Part shown: piece by piece, positions 1 to 5,144 of the stretch
Numbering within the stretch: the stretch's first letter is position 1
Layout of the letters: every line of letters starts with the position of its first letter
Source of the DNA: Methanocorpusculum sp.
GTDB taxonomy: Archaea > Halobacteriota > Methanomicrobia > Methanomicrobiales > Methanocorpusculaceae
Assembly (NCBI GenBank): GCA_029987045.1
Contig: DALTWN010000082.1
Coordinates: 1-5,144, forward strand
Direction: 5' to 3'
Length of the DNA: 5,144 nucleotides
Notes under the pieces: generated by a model
The model's input: the letters and a program-made list of their open reading frames with translations, nothing else
Databases searched by the model: none
Told to the model about the DNA's origin: nothing
Translations under genes and position numbers: made by a program

Positions 1-1079
1 GTGTTCAGCACAATAATGCACTTGGTCCGTACAAAGGAGGTATCCGCTACCACCCAGAAGAGACCATCGATACGGTCCGTGCACTTTCGATGTGGATGAC
101 CTGGAAAGGAGCAGTTCTTGGCCTTCCATTAGGCGGAGGTAAAGGGGGTATCATCTGCAACCCGAAGGAAATGTCACAGGGGGAACTTGAACGCTTGTCC
201 CGCGGTTACATCCGTGCACTGTGGAAAGACATCGGTCCAGACACGGATGTCCCAGCACCGGATGTATATACCAATGCCCAGATTATGTCCTGGATGATGG
301 ACGAATACTCGGTCATCTGCGGCAAGAACCAGTTCGGTGTCGTAACCGGCAAACCGATTGGCATCGGTGGATCCCTCGGACGTGGTGACGCAACCGCAAA
401 AGGTGGTATGTACACCCTTCGTGAAGCAGCAAAGAAACTCAACCTTGAACTCAAAGGTGCAAAATTCGCCATCATCGGATTCGGTAACGCAGGTAACTTC
501 GCAGCAACCCTCGCACAGGAAATGTTCGGTGGAATTGTCGTCGCAGTCACCGACTCGAAAGGCGGCATCTACGACCCGAAGGGTCTCGACATTGCAGCAG
601 TAAATGCACACAAGAAGGCAACCAAATCCGTCGTCGGCTACAACGGCCTGAAAAAACTCACCAACGAAGACATCTTCTCTCTCCCGGTCGACGTCATCGT
701 CGCAGCCGCACCGGATGAGGGCGCAATCAACGCAGATGTCGTCAAGAACGTCAAAGTCAAAGTCCTCATGGAACTAGCAAACGGCCCGACCACTCCAGAC
801 GCAGACAAGATCCTCTTCGAGAAGGGCGTTCACGTCATTCCGGACTTCCTCTGTAACGCAGGCGGCGTTACCGTGTCCTACTACGAAATGGTCCAGAACA
901 TGTACATGCACTACTGGTCACTTGAAGACGTCTATGCAAAACTCGACGCAGCAATGACCAAGGCATACCAGAATGTCTACGATGCAGCACAGAAATACAA
1001 GATCAACATGCGCCAGGCCGCATACGTTGTTGCAGTATCCCGTGTCGTCGAAGGCATGAAAGCCCGCGGATGGGCTTAA
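1..1079 (+). CDS. gdhA: Glutamate dehydrogenase, 5'-truncated by the window edge
   Basis: The gene encodes a Glu/Leu/Phe/Val dehydrogenase family enzyme, a cytoplasmic protein that interconverts glutamate with 2-oxoglutarate and ammonium using NAD(P). The reading frame is open from base 3, and 358 residues are visible. Family members have about 415-420 residues, so roughly 60 N-terminal residues are missing. Numbering from base 3, the conserved active-site stretches are [11 protein letters not shown] (Lys11), MTWK (Lys35), PLGGGKGG (Lys47) and VPAPDVYTN (Asp87). The segment [13 protein letters not shown] follows. The Rossmann fold begins at GFGNAG (residues 159-164), and an Asp closes the second strand (AVTDSKGG), which leans towards NAD(H) but does not settle the cofactor. 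The C-terminal signature NGPTTPDAD...[20 protein letters not shown] is intact; Met stands where many relatives have Trp (EWVQN). The ATG at 90 is internal, because conserved catalytic sequence lies upstream of it. The gene converges on the next operon. The family call is very secure; the promoter and true start lie outside the window. Confidence 0.97.
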   Translation, partial: VQHNNALGPYKGGIRYHPEETIDTVRALSMWMTWKGAVLGLPLGGGKGGIICNPKEMSQGELERLSRGYIRALWKDIGPDTDVPAPDVYTNAQIMSWMMDEYSVICGKNQFGVVTGKPIGIGGSLGRGDATAKGGMYTLREAAKKLNLELKGAKFAIIGFGNAGNFAATLAQEMFGGIVVAVTDSKGGIYDPKGLDIAAVNAHKKATKSVVGYNGLKKLTNEDIFSLPVDVIVAAAPDEGAINADVVKNVKVKVLMELANGPTTPDADKILFEKGVHVIPDFLCNAGGVTVSYYEMVQNMYMHYWSLEDVYAKLDAAMTKAYQNVYDAAQKYKINMRQAAYVVAVSRVVEGMKARGWA

Positions 1080-1099
1080 AAAAATACTTTTTTTCTTTT
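1078..1099. terminator. Bidirectional A7/T7 terminator between convergent genes
   Basis: A run of seven A (1078-1084), the triplet TAC, and a run of seven T (1088-1094) form a perfect palindrome, followed by C and four more T. It starts in the gdhA stop codon and fills most of the 23-bp gap to the converging minus-strand operon. Read on the plus strand it offers a T7-C-T4 tract after gdhA. Read on the minus strand it offers a T7 tract after the small Cys-cluster gene. Oligo-T tracts are known to end transcription in archaea, so this site can serve both directions. The function is inferred; the sequence pattern is directly visible. Confidence 0.65.
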
Positions 1100-1102
1100 G
1101 AA

Positions 1103-1555
1103 TTACCGCGAAATTTCTTTGATGTGGGCATCTGTTTTCGCAACCAGATCCAGTTCTTTCGCTAGATCGGCAACGCCACGTACAGCTTCCAGAAGATGAA
1201 CAGAATCTTCGAGGAAACTGAGAATATCTGCAGGGAACAGCTCCACCCCGTATTCATCAATGAGGTGGCGGGATATTTCTTTATGATTCAATCCCATTTC
1301 ACGGAGTTCAAGGATACAAATGACAAACTTGCGTTCCGGACACCCGCATAACGGAGAATCCTTGCAATCACATTCAAGAAAATCCTTGAAAAAACGGAGG
1401 ACCTGATCACGGGTTCCCGGATCGAGTCCGTCAATATTCATCGATCCGGATATTGCCTCAAGATTCGCAGGGTGAAATGCCCCATCAGGCAGACGATATC
1501 CGGCTACACGCTGAAGTTTCTTAATGTAACGGAACCGTGCACGATCCGTAATCAC
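1103..1555 (-). CDS. Small Cys-cluster protein resembling DUF5814
   Basis: This encodes a 150-residue soluble protein of unknown function. The centre has a compact cysteine cluster, C62-D-C64-(five residues)-C70-G-C72, followed by PERKF and another Cys at 80, then a helical segment LELREMGLNHKEISRHLIDEYGV and an FPADILSFLEDSVHLLEAV stretch. From memory, the order of these motifs resembles the archaeal DUF5814 domain, which is found attached to some superfamily II helicases. No helicase motifs (Walker A, DEAD/DEAH) are present here. The four cysteines could bind zinc, but this is inference. The start is GTG at 1553-1555, supported by a GGAG site seven bases upstream and by a GTGA overlap with the stop of the preceding DUF2150-like gene; the two are almost certainly co-transcribed and translationally coupled. 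It is the last gene of its operon and ends at the shared A7/T7 terminator. The gene is secure; the family assignment is moderate. Confidence 0.85.
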   Translation of the reverse strand: MITDRARFRYIKKLQRVAGYRLPDGAFHPANLEAISGSMNIDGLDPGTRDQVLRFFKDFLECDCKDSPLCGCPERKFVICILELREMGLNHKEISRHLIDEYGVELFPADILSFLEDSVHLLEAVRGVADLAKELDLVAKTDAHIKEISR

Positions 1556-1566
1556 TGCGCTTCTCC
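1552..1566 (-). promoter_or_regulatory. GTGA start/stop overlap with Shine-Dalgarno GGAG
   Basis: On the minus strand the sequence GGAGAAGCGCAGTGA contains a Shine-Dalgarno core (1563-1566), a seven-base spacer and the GTG start of the Cys-cluster gene. The GTG shares bases with the TGA stop of the DUF2150-like gene (1552-1554). The site lies inside the coding sequence of the upstream gene. This decides the non-ATG start and indicates translational coupling. Confidence 0.8.
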
Positions 1567-2190
1567 AGCAACCTCATCGAAATCTTTCAGAGATTTCATG
1601 GCATCTGCAATACGCTCAACTTCAACCAACCATTCATCGAAGAACGTCGGTTCATCGGTATCCTTCACATATTTTCCGCAACAGGTTGCTCCATTAATTA
1701 CTGCAGAACCAATGGATGAAGCAATCTCCAAAGCTTTTTCCGGATCCTTATCCACGACTTTTCTTCCTTCTTTAACCAGATCTTTTATTGTTTCCGGAGC
1801 TGGGAATGAACCTTCGAGATATTTCTGTGCTGCAGAGAACAGAACTACCATGGAAACCTGCATGGATCCGATAATTTCGGCCAGCATATCATCCTTGATC
1901 TCACCCATGATGATTGTTTCGATATCGCGGACCTTGGCACGTGACTCTTCAACTGTAAACCGCTGATTCTGATAGAGCTTGATGATTTTAATGACAGCAA
2001 TCGTGATATCATCAGATAATCCATCAAGAAGTCTGAATCCTTCCGGCATTTCATCGGAATTCTCATCTCCATCCCAGTCTGCCGCCTTAAGAGAATTCAG
2101 CCAGTTCTCCCAGCGTTCCTGATTGTAGAAGATATAGAATAATTTCGGGGCTTCTTCAGCCTCGGCCTGCTTGCTTTTTTTTGCAGCCAT
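1552..2190 (-). CDS. DUF2150-like archaeal protein of unknown function
   Basis: This encodes a 212-residue soluble, acidic, mostly helical protein. After a short charged N-terminal tail (MAAKKSKQAEAEEAPK) comes the segment LFYIFYNQERWENWLNSL at about residues 17-34, which I recognise as similar to the start of the DUF2150 family, restricted to euryarchaea. Length fits that family (about 190-210 residues). The middle (residues 60-125) is hydrophobic and helical but has no clear membrane span. A Cys-Cys pair sits at 170-171 (ATCCGKYV). There is no signal peptide and no recognised catalytic motif. The start is the ATG at 2188-2190; no strong Shine-Dalgarno precedes it, and a TATA-like element lies some 25-40 bases upstream, so the leader is probably very short. 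It is the first gene of a two-gene operon with the Cys-cluster protein, which suggests a joint role, but no function can be assigned. Confidence 0.88.
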   Translation of the reverse strand: MAAKKSKQAEAEEAPKLFYIFYNQERWENWLNSLKAADWDGDENSDEMPEGFRLLDGLSDDITIAVIKIIKLYQNQRFTVEESRAKVRDIETIIMGEIKDDMLAEIIGSMQVSMVVLFSAAQKYLEGSFPAPETIKDLVKEGRKVVDKDPEKALEIASSIGSAVINGATCCGKYVKDTDEPTFFDEWLVEVERIADAMKSLKDFDEVAGEAQ

Positions 2191-2213
2191 AGTATTACTC
2201 TACATTATGATTA

Positions 2214-2231
2214 GCATATTATTGATTTAAA
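2214..2231 (-). promoter_or_regulatory. Candidate TATA promoter of the DUF2150-like operon
   Basis: Read on the minus strand, the AT-rich stretch TTTAAATCAATAATATGC lies about 24-41 bases before the ATG at 2190. Archaeal TATA boxes centre about 26 bases before the transcript start. The transcript would therefore begin within a few bases of the ATG or up to about 15 bases before it. The absence of a good Shine-Dalgarno in TAGAGTAATACT just before ATG agrees with a short or leaderless transcript. The exact box is uncertain. Confidence 0.35.
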
Positions 2232-2237
2232 CACAAC

Positions 2238-2268
2238 GGTTGATTCCACGCCGAATACCTCGGCAACC
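2238..2268. repeat. Interrupted inverted repeat between divergent promoters
   Basis: A perfect inner inverted repeat GCCGA-ATACC-TCGGC occupies 2250-2264. Flanking it, GGTTG (2238-2242) is complementary to CAACC (2264-2268), so the right-hand arm TCGGCAACC matches a left arm that is split by about eight bases. A further small palindrome, CAAC-G-GTTG, lies at 2234-2242. The element is the only GC-rich patch in the 120-bp AT-rich intergenic region and sits between the two candidate promoters. It could be an operator for a dimeric regulator acting on both divergent genes. Its role is inference. Confidence 0.4.
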
Positions 2269-2284
2269 ATACAAAAAACCTTAG

Positions 2285-2300
2285 AGTTATAAAAAATAAA
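2285..2300 (+). promoter_or_regulatory. Candidate TATA promoter of the metallo-hydrolase gene
   Basis: The stretch AGTTATAAAAAATAAA is a strong TATA-like element, preceded by an A-rich run (2272-2278) that may contribute to TFB binding. Its centre is about 20 bases before the ATG at 2311. With the usual archaeal spacing, transcription would begin at or next to that ATG. No Shine-Dalgarno is visible in AAAAAGATAGAAC just before the start, so a leaderless mRNA is likely. Confidence 0.45.
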
Positions 2301-2310
2301 AAGATAGAAC

Positions 2311-3153
2311 ATGAAATGTGTGATGCTCGCCAGCGGGAGCAAGGGAAACTGCATATATGTCGGAAATGATTCCGACGGGGTCGTTATCGATGCGGGAGTC
2401 GGCTATATCGCACGACTCATCACGGAAAACAATCTGCCGCTATCGAACATCAGAGCACTCCTGCTAACACACGAACATTCCGACCATATACGTTCTGCAA
2501 AAGCATTCCTGAGATCCCAGAAGATACCTGTCGCCGGATCAGGAGGAACACTCGAATATGCCGAACGCGCCGGGGTGATTCCGGCAGCAACAGATAAAAT
2601 CCATATGCGGGAAATGAACCAGGTAATGTTCAACAGTCTTTCCGTCCATTCATTCAGAAGTTATCATGATGCTGCGGAACCGACCGGATTCATCATCGAT
2701 GATGGAGAGTCACGTATAGGAATCTGTCTGGACACGCATCAGGTTTCAGAATCCATGTTAAAACAGCTGAACCTGTGTGATGCAGTCGTTCTCGAAAGTA
2801 ATTATTCTGAAAAAGCCATGCAAACCGACAGATTTGACCCGTGCGAATGCTGTCAGCACTGCGGAGCAGAATGCGGGGGATACTGCCCGGTCAGATTCAC
2901 CTATCCACGCTATCTCAAGGACCGAATCATACAGGACGGACACCTTTCGAACGAGACATCATCCTCGGTACTCTCCAACCTGAAGGATTCAGTCGGAATC
3001 TTTGCGCTCGCCCATCTTTCCGAAAATTACAATCGACCGAATATCGCACGAAAATTGGCGGAAGAAGCGTTGAGGGAATCGCATGCGGAACTGTATGTCT
3101 CCGATCAGTTCCCCATGTACCGGGAAAAAAGGATGGTGAAATTCACCATCTGA
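2311..3153 (+). CDS. Metallo-beta-lactamase-fold hydrolase, YycJ/WalJ type, with a Cys-rich insertion
   Basis: This encodes a 280-residue cytoplasmic metal-dependent hydrolase. The N-terminus MLASGSKGNCIYVG is the family's characteristic opening, which supports the ATG at 2311. The metal site is complete: THEHSDH (His54, His56, Asp58, His59), SYHDAAEP (His119), CLDTH (Asp141) and AHLSENYNRP (His235); a GHLSNE motif is at 210-215. These features match the YycJ/WalJ group, some bacterial members of which act as exonucleases; the substrate here is unknown. The odd feature is between LESN (161-164) and PRYLKDRI (199-206). Typical relatives have a short linker there; this protein carries DPCECCQHCGAECGGYCP, with six cysteines at 178, 180, 181, 184, 188 and 192. 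It may bind zinc or an iron-sulfur cluster (inference). The gene stands alone, divergent from the DUF2150-like operon and converging at 9 bp on the PsiE-like gene. The fold assignment is secure; the activity is not. Confidence 0.93.
   Translation: MKCVMLASGSKGNCIYVGNDSDGVVIDAGVGYIARLITENNLPLSNIRALLLTHEHSDHIRSAKAFLRSQKIPVAGSGGTLEYAERAGVIPAATDKIHMREMNQVMFNSLSVHSFRSYHDAAEPTGFIIDDGESRIGICLDTHQVSESMLKQLNLCDAVVLESNYSEKAMQTDRFDPCECCQHCGAECGGYCPVRFTYPRYLKDRIIQDGHLSNETSSSVLSNLKDSVGIFALAHLSENYNRPNIARKLAEEALRESHAELYVSDQFPMYREKRMVKFTI
3125..3150 (-). terminator. Intrinsic-type terminator of the cofC-TPR-PsiE operon, inside the hydrolase gene
   Basis: A near-perfect palindrome has arms GATGGTGAA (3132-3140) and TTCACCATC (3142-3150) around a single base; in RNA it would fold as a 7-8 bp stem with a 3-5 base loop. 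On the minus strand it is followed at once by CC and six T (complement of A6 at 3125-3130). A five-T run also lies between the PsiE-like stop codon and the hairpin. This is a classic stem plus T-tract layout for the minus strand only. It overlaps the last codons of the converging hydrolase gene. Confidence 0.6.
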
Positions 3154-3162
3154 AAAAGTGAT

Positions 3163-3753
3163 TTAATCTTCACTCTCTTCTGATTTATTTTTTCTTTTCC
3201 GTGCTAAAATAGAATGGAATTTAGGATCGCTGGCTTCCTGAAACCCGGTGAATTTTGCCACACGGCGATCTTCACGGCCAATGAAAACGATTGCAAAGGT
3301 CATGATAAGGATGATGGTGCCGATACCCAGCATTTCTGCAAACGTCATCGAATCCCAGACAAGCAGACGGCGGACCATGGTGGTGATTCCTGCGACAAGA
3401 ATCGGGCGGACAAGGACACGACCGTATTTCAGATAGGAACGGACAAGATCAATCAGCGTTGCAAGGACAATAATGAACAGGATGGAACTGACTGCTTCAT
3501 TCAGATTTATGAATGAGCCCACAACCGGGTCGGTTACATCATTTATCACGACTGTGATAAGCATCTGGACAGATTCAATAGTTGCAAGAACTATTGCAAT
3601 TACCAGCAGAACAGCAATCACCAAATAGACCAGCGTTGTTATGAAGGAACAATTATCTACAAGGAACTTGCGCACCTTGTATTCCTGTTCCGTATCCTGA
3701 GGCAGTGCTATGCCTTCTTCATCACGCATGATTTCAACATCACTTTTATTCAT
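3163..3753 (-). CDS. PsiE-like integral membrane protein
   Basis: This encodes a 196-residue membrane protein with a charged N-terminus, four predicted transmembrane segments (roughly residues 37-58, 86-104, 113-131 and 140-158) and a polar, charged C-terminal tail (RKRKNKSEESED). The stretch IDLVRSYLKYGRVLVRPILVAGITTMVRRLLVWD, between the second and third helices, resembles the core of the phosphate-starvation-inducible PsiE family. The molecular role of PsiE proteins is unknown, and nothing in this window shows phosphate control. The start ATG at 3751-3753 follows the stop of the TPR gene by three bases and has a GAGGG site nine bases upstream. It is the last gene of the cofC-TPR-PsiE operon. 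The membrane topology is confident from the hydrophobic pattern; the family assignment is moderate to good. Confidence 0.85.
   Translation of the reverse strand: MNKSDVEIMRDEEGIALPQDTEQEYKVRKFLVDNCSFITTLVYLVIAVLLVIAIVLATIESVQMLITVVINDVTDPVVGSFINLNEAVSSILFIIVLATLIDLVRSYLKYGRVLVRPILVAGITTMVRRLLVWDSMTFAEMLGIGTIILIMTFAIVFIGREDRRVAKFTGFQEASDPKFHSILARKRKNKSEESED
3184..3198 (+). terminator. T-tract terminator of the metallo-hydrolase gene, inside the PsiE-like gene
   Basis: The plus strand reads TTTATTTTTTCTTTT starting 31 bases after the hydrolase stop codon, which fits archaeal oligo-T termination. The same bases, on the other strand, encode the Lys/Arg-rich tail of the PsiE-like protein through A-rich lysine codons. 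No clear stem precedes it. The role is inferred from T content and position only. Confidence 0.4.
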
Positions 3754-3756
3754 TTT

Positions 3757-4620
3757 TTATAACCCTCGCAGAGCTTTCGTATTCGACCAGCGGACACGAA
3801 TCATGAATTCCTCCTCCTGGGTCGGATTGGCGGCCAACGCATCGGAATAACAGCCGAATGCATCGTCGAAGCGTTTCAGTTGTTCATATACTACGCCTTT
3901 CAAGAATAAAATATGTGCCTTATTTTCCGTTGCCTGGGCCAGCGCTGCGTCATAATAGTGTAATGCATCATACAGAAGCCCTGCCTTTCGCAGATTGCCT
4001 GCACGTTCCAGAAGTTCATCAACTGTACCCTTCGGTGTACGCCAATGCCCGTTCTTGTAGATTTCTGCAGCATACGGCGGCGCAAATACCCCACCTGCAT
4101 CTTTTGCATACTGCACCTTGGACTGCCAGATCTGTGTCAGCATGGAATCTTCATGCTGAAAACACCATTCCTCCGCACGATAAAGAAGATCTCCTGCCTC
4201 ATTCCACTCCTTCTTCTGGGCATGCGCATTTGCACGTACGACCATGGATGCGGCGTCTGCACCCGATACTTTGTCCGCTTCATCCAGTTCCGAAAAGACA
4301 TGCGATAAATCCTGTGCATAGAGATAGGCTTCAGCTCGCAGGACATGCAGCATCGAAGTGAACTGGTTGTAACGGACCATATCCTCCTTCGCAACATTCC
4401 ATGAAGATAGACTCTCCAAGGCAATGCCAAGCGTTTCTGCACATTCTGCATATTTACCCTGTGCCTTGAGAATCGTGGATTTTCCCACTGCAATCAGTGG
4501 ATTGGTCGGATCGGAAGTAGCTGCTTCATTATATTTCTTCAATGCCTCGTCGAATTTCCCCGCTAATGCAAGGTTTTCCGCTTCGGCAACAATATCTGTT
4601 GGTGAATTATCAGACGACAT
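3757..4620 (-). CDS. Tetratricopeptide-repeat (TPR) protein
   Basis: This encodes a 287-residue soluble protein built mainly of helical repeats. Clear TPR units are at about residues 9-42 (AENLALAGKFDEALKKYNEA...DPTNP) and 236-269 (ILFLKGVVYEQLKRFDDAFGCYSDALAANP). Weaker units are at 43-76, 123-156 and 202-235. The middle part (residues 160-200, with VFAPPYAAEIYKNGHWRTP) does not fit the repeat and may be a specific insert. TPR domains bind other proteins; the partner is unknown and no catalytic motif or signal peptide is seen. The ATG start at 4618-4620 overlaps the cofC stop by 11 bases and has GAGG five bases upstream. The stop is three bases before the PsiE-like start. The gene may scaffold something linked to its neighbours, but this is a guess. 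Confidence 0.92.
   Translation of the reverse strand: MSSDNSPTDIVAEAENLALAGKFDEALKKYNEAATSDPTNPLIAVGKSTILKAQGKYAECAETLGIALESLSSWNVAKEDMVRYNQFTSMLHVLRAEAYLYAQDLSHVFSELDEADKVSGADAASMVVRANAHAQKKEWNEAGDLLYRAEEWCFQHEDSMLTQIWQSKVQYAKDAGGVFAPPYAAEIYKNGHWRTPKGTVDELLERAGNLRKAGLLYDALHYYDAALAQATENKAHILFLKGVVYEQLKRFDDAFGCYSDALAANPTQEEEFMIRVRWSNTKALRGL
3763..3767 (-). promoter_or_regulatory. Shine-Dalgarno GAGGG of the PsiE-like gene
   Basis: On the minus strand GAGGG precedes the ATG at 3753 by nine bases. It lies inside the last codons of the TPR gene, so translation of the two is probably coupled. It fixes the ATG start of the PsiE-like gene. Confidence 0.65.
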
Positions 4621-5144
4621 CTATTCCTCGACGCTTAATCTTTACTCTCCCGGATTCAGCACTCAACGTAAACTCATGCTGGATAAGCCATTCTTTTGCT
4701 TTTCCCGTACCATGTATTAAGAGTTCAACCAAATCTGCCGGTTCATCCACATCAGTAGACATCCGCATAGAATCAATACATTCAACGGTCATTCCAAGTT
4801 TTTCAGCAATCTCAATATGCTGCTGATAAGAATACCCATAATATTGGACATGATATTTTTTCGGGTCACGGATAAACATGATGTTCGTTCCGCCCCCAAG
4901 TCCCGGAACAATCGCAAGATCGCATTTGGACGAACAAACCTTAAGAATCGTTTCCTTCGTAACAAGGGGGAGATCAGACATAACAATCAGAATCGGTTCC
5001 TCACACTGAGGAAGAATCCAGTTGAGTGCTTCATTCAATCCATCCTGCCGAATGACAACCGGTGCTTCCGGACAGATATATGGCTCGGTCGATAACAGTG
5101 TGACTTCCGATCCGCAGTCATGGATTGCCGAAATTACATCCGTA
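4610..5144 (-). CDS. cofC: 2-phospho-L-lactate guanylyltransferase, 5'-truncated by the window edge
   Basis: CofC joins GTP and 2-phospho-L-lactate to give lactyl-2-diphospho-5'-guanosine, the activated intermediate of coenzyme F420 synthesis in methanogens; it acts in the cytoplasm. The frame runs open to the window edge, giving 177 residues. Family members have about 200-215, so roughly 30 N-terminal residues, including the nucleotide-binding start, are missing. Visible family motifs in order are EVTLLST, a DGLNEALN segment, PILIVMSDLPLV (the central Asp of the nucleotidyltransferase fold), DLAIVPGLGGGTNIMFIR, the YYGYSYQQHIEIAEKLG helix, DVDEPADLVELLIHG, and a C-terminal SGRVKIKRR. The TTG at 5036-5038 is not the start, since DGLNEAL and the upstream strand are conserved sequence. 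The last 11 bases overlap the TPR gene, and cofC is the most upstream visible gene of the operon. The identification is strong. Confidence 0.93.
   Translation of the reverse strand, partial: TDVISAIHDCGSEVTLLSTEPYICPEAPVVIRQDGLNEALNWILPQCEEPILIVMSDLPLVTKETILKVCSSKCDLAIVPGLGGGTNIMFIRDPKKYHVQYYGYSYQQHIEIAEKLGMTVECIDSMRMSTDVDEPADLVELLIHGTGKAKEWLIQHEFTLSAESGRVKIKRRGIDVV
4626..4629 (-). promoter_or_regulatory. Shine-Dalgarno GAGG of the TPR gene
   Basis: Minus-strand GAGGAATAGATG places GAGG five bases before the TPR start codon, within the final codons of cofC. Together with the 11-base overlap of the two genes, this supports coupled translation and the choice of ATG at 4620. Confidence 0.7.

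Noticed and set aside
174..611. Antisense open frames within gdhA (minus strand 174-611 and 206-568; plus strand 358-603 in another frame)
   Set aside because: They lie entirely inside a strongly conserved gene, have odd composition (Cys-rich or Pro-rich runs) and no start signals; they are shadows.
90..1079. ATG at 90 as the start of the glutamate dehydrogenase
   Set aside because: The same frame is open upstream to base 3 and encodes conserved family sequence ([11 protein letters not shown]), so the gene is truncated by the window edge and the ATG is an internal Met.
1472..1966. Plus-strand 164-codon open frame opposite the DUF2150-like and Cys-cluster genes
   Set aside because: Ser/Thr-rich composition typical of an antisense shadow, no Shine-Dalgarno or promoter, and it spans the coupled junction of two supported genes.
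2191..2310. Possible small RNA or tRNA in the divergent intergenic region
   Set aside because: Only 120 bases, mostly AT-rich promoter-like sequence; no cloverleaf or CCA-type end. The inverted repeat is better viewed as an operator candidate.
2841..3161. Plus-strand 106-codon frame overlapping the hydrolase 3' half
   Set aside because: It is out of frame with a gene whose metal-site motifs are complete, so no frameshift or second gene is needed to explain it.
3858..4361. Plus-strand 167-codon His-rich frame opposite the TPR gene
   Set aside because: Histidine-rich composition comes from the complement of TPR codons; no start signal and no recognisable domain.
4137..4493. Minus-strand 118-codon Arg/Met-rich frame inside the TPR gene
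   Set aside because: Out-of-frame shadow of a clear repeat protein; no ribosome binding site of its own.
4610..5038. TTG at 5036-5038 as the start of cofC
   Set aside because: The frame continues to the window edge with family-like sequence (EVTLLST, DGLNEALN); the TTG is an internal Leu.
1..5144. Mobile elements, CRISPR arrays, attachment sites or horizontal-transfer boundaries
   Set aside because: No transposase, integrase, direct-repeat array or target duplications were seen, and base composition and gene packing look uniform across the window.

Overview
The window looks like ordinary chromosomal backbone of a methanogenic euryarchaeon, most likely of the order Methanomicrobiales and possibly a Methanocorpusculum-like organism. 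This rests on three things. A cofC gene for coenzyme F420 synthesis is present. Two proteins resemble archaea-restricted DUF families. The promoters are AT-rich and TATA-like, with T-tract termination signals. The genus is inferred from memory of protein families, not from a search. No mobile element, CRISPR array, tRNA or rRNA was seen.

Layout, left to right: (1) the 3' part of a glutamate dehydrogenase gene on the plus strand; (2) a two-gene minus-strand operon, made of a DUF2150-like protein followed by a small Cys-cluster protein that resembles DUF5814, coupled by a GTGA overlap; (3) a 120-bp divergent intergenic region with a candidate promoter on each strand and an interrupted inverted repeat between them; (4) a plus-strand metallo-beta-lactamase-fold hydrolase of the YycJ/WalJ type that carries an unusual six-cysteine insertion; (5) a minus-strand operon of three genes, transcribed cofC (5'-truncated by the window edge), then a TPR-repeat protein, then a PsiE-like four-helix membrane protein.

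The genes are packed tightly. Both minus-strand operons use overlapping or nearly touching start and stop codons with internal Shine-Dalgarno sites, which indicates translational coupling. The two convergent junctions are 23 bp and 9 bp long. At the first, one A7/T7 palindrome can end transcription from both sides. At the second, the termination signals of each gene appear to lie inside the 3' coding sequence of its opposite neighbour.

Functionally, GDH links nitrogen and carbon metabolism and CofC activates 2-phospholactate for F420. The metallo-hydrolase is probably a nuclease-like housekeeping enzyme. The DUF2150, DUF5814-like, TPR and PsiE-like proteins have no assigned role here. I found no convincing new multi-gene system. 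The most interesting points are the Cys-rich insertion in the hydrolase, the Cys-cluster protein paired with DUF2150, the reciprocal terminators, and the cofC-TPR-PsiE linkage.
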